Shown here: positions 59,780 to 64,000 of the stretch, piece after piece | Numbering within the stretch: position 1 is the stretch's first letter | How the letters are laid out: the number at the start of each line of letters is the position of its first letter | Assembly (NCBI GenBank): GCA_020637495.1 | Contig: JACJVV010000001.1 | Coordinates: forward strand, 648,230 to 712,229 | Direction of reading: 5' to 3' | DNA from: Candidatus Woesearchaeota archaeon | Lineage (GTDB): Archaea > Nanobdellota > Nanobdellia > Woesearchaeales > JACJVV01 | Length of the DNA stretch: 64,000 bases | Notes under the pieces: generated by a model | The model's input: the letters and a program-made list of their open reading frames with translations, nothing else | Database searches by the model: none | Told to the model about the DNA's origin: nothing | Translations under genes and position numbers: made by a program

Positions 59780-59808
59780 ATGATGGCTATATTGAAAATA
59801 TGGCCTGA
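59780..59808 (+). promoter_or_regulatory. Kink-turn in the L7Ae mRNA leader
   Basis: ATGATG (59780-59785, box C-like) faces CTGA (59805-59808, box D) across a stem: 59786-59792 pair with 59798-59804 (six Watson-Crick pairs and one G-U), loop TGAAA. This gives the G-C, U-U and tandem G-A/A-G pairs of a box C/D kink-turn. The outer stem is weak. L7Ae is the archaeal kink-turn binding protein, and binding here could repress its own translation. Confidence 0.65.
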
Positions 59809-59889
59809 ATGAGGGAAATGCGAATACAAAATATTTCTCATTTCCATATGAAGGGCAAGCAAAGATTTGCCTGGAGGAAGGTAAAAAAC

Positions 59890-60327
59890 ATGTCAGAAGA
59901 ACTAACAAAAGAAAAGTTAGACCAAGTCTATGAAATAATCGAGGTAGCAAAAGCTACTGGAAAGATAAAGAAAGGTACAAATGAAGCTACAAAAGCAGCT
60001 GAAAAAGGAACTGCTAAGCTAGTCGCTTATGCTAAGGATGTAACTCCAGCTGAAGTAGTCATGCACATCCCACTAATCTGTAAGGACAAGGGAGTACCAT
60101 GCTTCGGAGTTCCAAGTAGGGAAGAGCTTGGAACAGCTGCAGGACTGACAGTGCCAACATCTGCTGTTGCAGTAACGGACGAAGGAAATGCAAAGAAGCT
60201 ATTGGCTGAATTGAACAAAGGAAGATCAGCTCCAAAGGCAGAAGAAAAAGCTGAAAAGCCTGCTGAAGAGAAGAAGGAAGAAGCACCAGCTGAAGCTGAT
60301 GAGAAACCTGAAGAAAAGACAGAGTAA
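59890..60327 (+). CDS. rpl7ae: Ribosomal protein L7Ae (eL8), kink-turn binding
   Basis: 145 residues from ATG 59890 (GGAGGAAGG upstream); an ORF from 59809 lies in the leader. Core motifs: GKIKKGTNEATKAAEKGTAKLV (kink-turn contact), IPLICKDKGVPCFGVPSREELG and the signature loop 9. The last 30 residues are a Glu/Ala/Lys/Pro tail not seen in most archaeal L7Ae. It works in the ribosome, box C/D and H/ACA RNPs and RNase P. First gene of the classic L7Ae-eS28-eL24-Ndk operon. Confidence 0.96.
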   Translation: MSEELTKEKLDQVYEIIEVAKATGKIKKGTNEATKAAEKGTAKLVAYAKDVTPAEVVMHIPLICKDKGVPCFGVPSREELGTAAGLTVPTSAVAVTDEGNAKKLLAELNKGRSAPKAEEKAEKPAEEKKEEAPAEADEKPEEKTE

Positions 60328-60338
60328 GGTGCATCACA

Positions 60339-60626
60339 ATGGCAGAACCAAATAATAAACGAGACCAGAGTGATCAGAGACAGGATAAGTCACAAGGCAT
60401 CCAGTTCACAAAGGCTTTCTCTGCTCGTGTAGAGGAGATAGTCGGAAGGACAGGATCAAGGGGAGAAGCTTCCCAGGTGAGAGTAACAATCCTTGAAGGA
60501 AGAGACGAGAACAAAGTAATCAGGAGAAATGTCAAAGGACCTGTACAGGTAGGAGACATACTGATGCTAAGAGAAACAGAAATCGAAGCAAGACCTCTTA
60601 ACAGAAAAGGAAGAGGAAACGCGTAA
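60339..60626 (+). CDS. rps28e: Ribosomal protein eS28
   Basis: 95 residues, longer than the usual 65-75 because of an N-terminal charged stretch (NNKRDQSDQRQDKSQG). The OB-fold core (ARVEEIVGRTGSRGEASQVRV, NVKGPVQVGDILMLRETEIEAR) is canonical. AGGTG lies 6-10 nt before the ATG and the gene follows L7Ae by 11 nt. It is a small-subunit protein near the mRNA exit. Confidence 0.93.
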   Translation: MAEPNNKRDQSDQRQDKSQGIQFTKAFSARVEEIVGRTGSRGEASQVRVTILEGRDENKVIRRNVKGPVQVGDILMLRETEIEARPLNRKGRGNA

Positions 60627-60644
60627 ACATATAGGTGAACAAAA

Positions 60645-60824
60645 ATGGTCAAATGCTCATTTTGCGGTGAGGAACTTCCAGCAGGCACAGGCCTGATGTA
60701 TGTCAAGAAAGACGGAAGGGTCCTTTATTTCGACAAGAAGAAATGCGAGAAAAACCTGCTTAAGCTAAACAGGAAAGCAAGAACAACCAAATGGACAAAA
60801 GATTTTGTCAAAGGAGAACAATAA
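60645..60824 (+). CDS. rpl24e: Ribosomal protein eL24
   Basis: Translated by hand: 59 residues, starting MVKCSFCGEELPAGTG and ending WTKDFVKGEQ. One CxxC is present and a second Cys follows at the DKKKCEKN position, so the zinc finger has three Cys plus a likely fourth ligand. RKARTTKWTK is the family signature. AGGTG precedes the ATG. It sits 18 nt after eS28 and 13 nt before ndk. Confidence 0.93.
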   Translation: MVKCSFCGEELPAGTGLMYVKKDGRVLYFDKKKCEKNLLKLNRKARTTKWTKDFVKGEQ

Positions 60825-60837
60825 GGGGTAAAAACAA

Positions 60838-61320
60838 ATGTCATTCGAGAAAACATTAGTACTTATCAAGCCAGATGGCGTACAGAGACAGATCGTAGGG
60901 AAGATCCTACAGAGATTTGAGGATGTAGGACTAAAGATCGTCGGTATGAAGATGGTGTGGATAAATTCCGAATTTGCGAAGAAGCATTATGCTGCTCACG
61001 TAGACAAATCTTTCTACAAAGGTCTTGAGGCTATGATCACTGAAGGACCGGTGATCGCAATGGCACTATCAGGATTGCATGCTGTCTCTCTAGTCAGGAA
61101 GATGGTAGGCAAGACTGAGCCTAAGTCAGCTGAGCCTGGAACAATAAGAGGGGATTTCGCACATCATTCATACGAGTACACTGATGCAAAAGGAAAAGCA
61201 ATAAAGAACCTTATCCATGCATCTGGGACAAAGGAAGAAGCAGACGCTGAAGTGGCGCTCTGGTTTAAGGACGAAGAGTTACATGATTATGAGACAGTGC
61301 ATGAGAAGCATGTATTCTAG
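60838..61320 (+). CDS. ndk: Nucleoside diphosphate kinase
   Basis: 160 residues. KPDGVQR, GTIRGDFA and the active-site His in NLIHASGT (NxxHxS) are present. It transfers phosphate from NTP to NDP through phospho-His. It is the fourth gene of the ribosomal operon as in many archaea. AAGGGG lies about 12 nt before the start. Confidence 0.95.
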   Translation: MSFEKTLVLIKPDGVQRQIVGKILQRFEDVGLKIVGMKMVWINSEFAKKHYAAHVDKSFYKGLEAMITEGPVIAMALSGLHAVSLVRKMVGKTEPKSAEPGTIRGDFAHHSYEYTDAKGKAIKNLIHASGTKEEADAEVALWFKDEELHDYETVHEKHVF

Positions 61321-61357
61321 GCTTCAATCACTGCAACTACACGAGGTTAAAGGAAAA

Positions 61358-63544
61358 ATGGCGGAAAAAATGGTCGATCGAGTGAAGAAGCTTTCTTCAC
61401 AACCTGAAAAAATCAGAAATATCGCGATATGTGCTCATATCGATCACGGTAAGACAACATTCTCAGACAATCTACTTGCAGGAGCAGGCATGATGTCCGA
61501 AAACCTTGCAGGAGACGCAAGGGCTCTTGATTTCCACGCTGATGAAGCTGAGAGAGGAATCACAATCGATAGTGCATCAGTAAGCATGGTTCACAAGTTT
61601 GACAACGATGAATACCTGATAAATCTCATCGATACACCTGGTCACGTTGACTTCGGTGGTGACGTAACAAGGGCTATGAGAGCAGTAGATGGTGCAATAG
61701 TATTATGCTGTGCATCAGAAGGAATAATGCCGCAGACAGAGACAGTTCTAAGGCAGGCATTGAAGGAAAGAGTACAGCCAGTGTTGTTCATCAACAAGGT
61801 TGACAGGCTTATCAAGGAACTTAAGCTTACTCCGGAACAGATGCAGGAAAGGTTTATCAAGATCATCACAAACGTCAACAAGCTGATCAAGCAGATCGCT
61901 GAGACAGATTTCGGTGATAGATGGCAATGTAATGTCCAGGAAGGACAGGTAGCTTTCGGTTCAGCTTATCACAATTGGGGACTAAGCATACCTTACATGC
62001 AGAGGAAAGGAATAACATTCAAGGATATAATAACAGCATACCAGAATGATAATCAGGATGAGATAGATGCATTAGCAAAGAAAGCTCCTATCCACGAAGT
62101 TGTATTGAACATGGTAATCAGGCATCTGCCTAATCCTAAACAGGCACAGCCTTACAGGATCCCTAAACTATGGCATGGTGACCCTGAGAGTGTTGATGGG
62201 AAATCATTGGTGAATTGCGACTCTAAAGGCCCATTGTTCTATGTACCGATAAAGATCGTAGTAGATCCTCAAGCAGGAGAGATAGTATACGGTAGATGCT
62301 TCTCTGGAACAGTTAAGAAAGGGACAGAAGTTGTCATGAACAGGGCAAAGCAGAGAGGAAGGATGCAGCAGATATTCATCGCTAATGGTGCGAAGAGAGA
62401 AATCATTGATGAAGTACCTTGCGGAAATATCGTATTAGTTGGAGGACTCAAGACACTTGTAGGAGAGACTGTAACAACCAAAGAGTCAGATGTCTTCGAC
62501 GAGATATCACATCTTTTTGAGCCAGTAATCTCAAAGGCAATCAAGGCCAAGAGCCCAGCTGACCTATCAAGGCTTGTAGAGATATTGCGTATAATCCAGA
62601 AAGAAGACCCATCTATCAAGATACAGATCGATGAGGAGACGGGGCAGAACCTCATGCATGGCATGGGAGAATTGCATCTGGAGATCATAGAGAACAGGAT
62701 CAAGACAGAGAAAGGACTTGAAGTAGAGACAAGCCCACCTATAGTTATCTATAGAGAGAGCATTACGAAGAAATCAGAAGAGTTTGAAGGGAAATCACCT
62801 AACAAGCACAACAAGTTCTATTTCACAGTGGAGCCTGTAGAGGAAGCTGTTGTTAAGGCAATCAAGGATGGCAAGATCCATGACATGAGGGTCAAGGGAA
62901 AAGACCTGGAATTGAGAAAAGTTCTTGTCGATGAATGCGGATATGACAACAAGGATGCTGATAGGATCAAGCAGATCTATAACGGCAACATACTCATGGA
63001 CATGACACGTGGACAGGTACACATGGGAGAAGTAATCGAGATGATCATGGATACTTTTGAGGACGTAATGAACAATGGTCCTTTAGCAAGAGAGCCATGC
63101 TTCGGATGCAAAGTAATGCTTCATGATATGAAACTGCACGAAGACGCTATTCACAGAGGACCTGCTCAGGTATATCCTGCGATAAGGGAAGGTGTACGTG
63201 GAGCGATGATGTCAGGAGCTGTTCCAGTAATGTTTGAACCGGTCCAGATACTGCAGATAGAAGCACCTAGCGATTTCATGGGTGAGATATCAAAGCTTGT
63301 AACATCAAAGCGTGGACAGTTGCTTGATGTTGAGCAGGATGATGCTACTACACACATGAAGGTGAAGATGCCTGTTATGGAACTCATCGGATGGAGCAAT
63401 GACCTCAGATCATCAACATCAGGACGAGGTGTATCATCATTGGTAGACCAGATGTTTGAGAGGCTTCCAGGAGAGCTGCAGGGCAAAGTAGTCCAGCAGA
63501 TCATACAGAGAAAAGGTCTTGCAGAGACTCAGGTCGGAATCTAA
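61358..63544 (+). CDS. fusA: Elongation factor 2
   Basis: 728 residues from ATG 61358 (AAAGG upstream); longer frames begin inside ndk. G1 AHIDHGKTTFSD, G2 RGITI, G3 DTPGHVDF, G4 NKVD are in place. The diphthamide His is in HRGPAQVYPAIREG, the target of the DphB encoded at 38647. It moves tRNAs and mRNA on the ribosome. Here it takes the place of infB, which often follows ndk. Confidence 0.97.
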   Translation: MAEKMVDRVKKLSSQPEKIRNIAICAHIDHGKTTFSDNLLAGAGMMSENLAGDARALDFHADEAERGITIDSASVSMVHKFDNDEYLINLIDTPGHVDFGGDVTRAMRAVDGAIVLCCASEGIMPQTETVLRQALKERVQPVLFINKVDRLIKELKLTPEQMQERFIKIITNVNKLIKQIAETDFGDRWQCNVQEGQVAFGSAYHNWGLSIPYMQRKGITFKDIITAYQNDNQDEIDALAKKAPIHEVVLNMVIRHLPNPKQAQPYRIPKLWHGDPESVDGKSLVNCDSKGPLFYVPIKIVVDPQAGEIVYGRCFSGTVKKGTEVVMNRAKQRGRMQQIFIANGAKREIIDEVPCGNIVLVGGLKTLVGETVTTKESDVFDEISHLFEPVISKAIKAKSPADLSRLVEILRIIQKEDPSIKIQIDEETGQNLMHGMGELHLEIIENRIKTEKGLEVETSPPIVIYRESITKKSEEFEGKSPNKHNKFYFTVEPVEEAVVKAIKDGKIHDMRVKGKDLELRKVLVDECGYDNKDADRIKQIYNGNILMDMTRGQVHMGEVIEMIMDTFEDVMNNGPLAREPCFGCKVMLHDMKLHEDAIHRGPAQVYPAIREGVRGAMMSGAVPVMFEPVQILQIEAPSDFMGEISKLVTSKRGQLLDVEQDDATTHMKVKMPVMELIGWSNDLRSSTSGRGVSSLVDQMFERLPGELQGKVVQQIIQRKGLAETQVGI

Positions 63545-63623
63545 GGATTCCATCTATTTTTTTATTTTCTTTTCAAAAATCTGTTTATATTCTAGATATT
63601 CAATGGATAAAGAGGTCATGAAC

Positions 63624-64000
63624 ATGGAAAAAGTAACTATCATCGGAGCAGGAAATGTTGGTGCTAGCGCTGCAATGGCGCTCGCTAAAGATCAAATATG
63701 CGATGTCGTGATGCTGGATGTAGCAGGAGATCTTGCTAGAGGAAAAGCTTTGGATATGGCACAGGCCATGGCAGCTTATGGCAGTGATGTAAAAATAATC
63801 GGGACAGACGATTACAAAGATATTGCTGGCAGTAAAGTTGTTGTCATAACAGCAGGGGTCCCAAGAAAGCCAGGCATGACACGGGAAGATCTGCTTGATA
63901 TAAACAAGAAGATATCTGCAGATATCTGCAAAGGCATAAAGGAGAATGCACCTGATTCTATAGTCATAAATGTCGCTAATCCTATGGATGCAATAACAGC
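63624..64000 (+). CDS. mdh: Malate dehydrogenase (5' part, runs off the window)
   Basis: Translated by hand from ATG 63624, which has AGAGGT 7 nt upstream; in-frame ATGs at 63603 and 63618 are less well placed. MEKVTIIGAGNVGASAAM gives the NAD loop, VMLDVAGDLARGKALDM strand 2, and TAGVPRKPGMTREDLL carries the Arg that favours malate over lactate. NVANPMDA follows before the edge. A GTTTATATTC box near 63582 is the likely promoter. Confidence 0.9.
   Translation, partial: MEKVTIIGAGNVGASAAMALAKDQICDVVMLDVAGDLARGKALDMAQAMAAYGSDVKIIGTDDYKDIAGSKVVVITAGVPRKPGMTREDLLDINKKISADICKGIKENAPDSIVINVANPMDAIT

Noticed and set aside
59780..59820. Box C/D guide RNA gene
   Set aside because: Only one C/D pair, separated by a closed hairpin with no guide-length spacer; a kink-turn in the mRNA leader explains it better.
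1..64000. CRISPR array
   Set aside because: No regularly spaced direct repeats were seen; the repeats present are tRNA copies, LamG paralogues and the two-copy RNA.

Overview
The window reads as chromosomal DNA of an AT-rich archaeon, most likely a DPANN lineage; a Woesearchaeota/Pacearchaeota-like genome is my best guess, but there is no 16S gene here to prove it. The archaeal call rests on a thermosome, diphthine synthase, aIF5A, eL40, eL24, eS28, L7Ae, EF-2 with the diphthamide loop, a SecE-Spt5-uL11 cluster, a CMP kinase of archaeal type, TATA boxes about 25 nt upstream of leaderless starts, and three tRNA genes carrying bulge-helix-bulge introns. Where a Shine-Dalgarno is present it is usually GGTG(AT) or GGAGG.

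Layout. 1-3979 (minus) is a type IV pilus/type II secretion-like assembly operon: winged-helix protein, secretion ATPase and two T2SSF membrane proteins. 4107-10516 (minus) is a second operon, headed by a HerA-like ATPase and followed by five membrane-anchored pilin-like or secreted proteins, three of them carrying LamG folds. A large exported membrane protein is divergent at 10695. The matching prepilin peptidase lies far away at 58254-59147. 12.1-15.0 kb is a disturbed tRNA-Tyr locus: a structured repeat RNA, a partial tRNA copy, the intron-containing tRNA-Tyr, then about 1.9 kb holding a Bro-N antirepressor-like gene and an orphan, bracketed by a 175-bp direct repeat that starts in the tRNA 3' end. 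15-25 kb holds housekeeping and orphan genes (acyltransferase, PurF, exonuclease, TrmJ-like methylase, site-2 protease, eL40, aIF5A, ACT protein, phosphoglycerate dehydrogenase). 25.0-25.5 kb has a GC-rich structured RNA candidate and a small AbrB-like gene.

26-36 kb: uL11, Spt5 and SecE are separated from ftsZ by an SDR and an orphan gene; then come a ketoacyl synthase, a CcdA plus thioredoxin-like pair, an FKBP isomerase and a CMP kinase. 36-42 kb: thermosome, diphthine synthase, a kinase, an inositol monophosphatase-family enzyme, small proteins and tRNA-Gln(TTG). 42-52 kb: MBOAT plus SGNH pair, a Na/K-type P-ATPase, a UbiB-like kinase, tRNA-Gln(CTG), a CPA2 antiporter and a methyltransferase. 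52-59 kb: a secreted subtilase, a beta-propeller lipoprotein translationally coupled to a membrane-bound HTH regulator, a second copy of the repeat RNA, and the prepilin peptidase. 59.6-64 kb: the L7Ae-eS28-eL24-Ndk-EF-2 operon and the start of malate dehydrogenase.

The most unusual content is RNA-level. Both tRNA-Gln genes are followed by a hairpin plus a copy of the tRNA 3' end, with compensatory base changes between the two. Two tRNA loci have the promoter placed in front of a partial 5' tRNA copy. A structured RNA family occurs twice, 46 kb apart. The L7Ae leader contains a textbook box C/D-type kink-turn. All of these were read by eye; no searches or folding programs were run.
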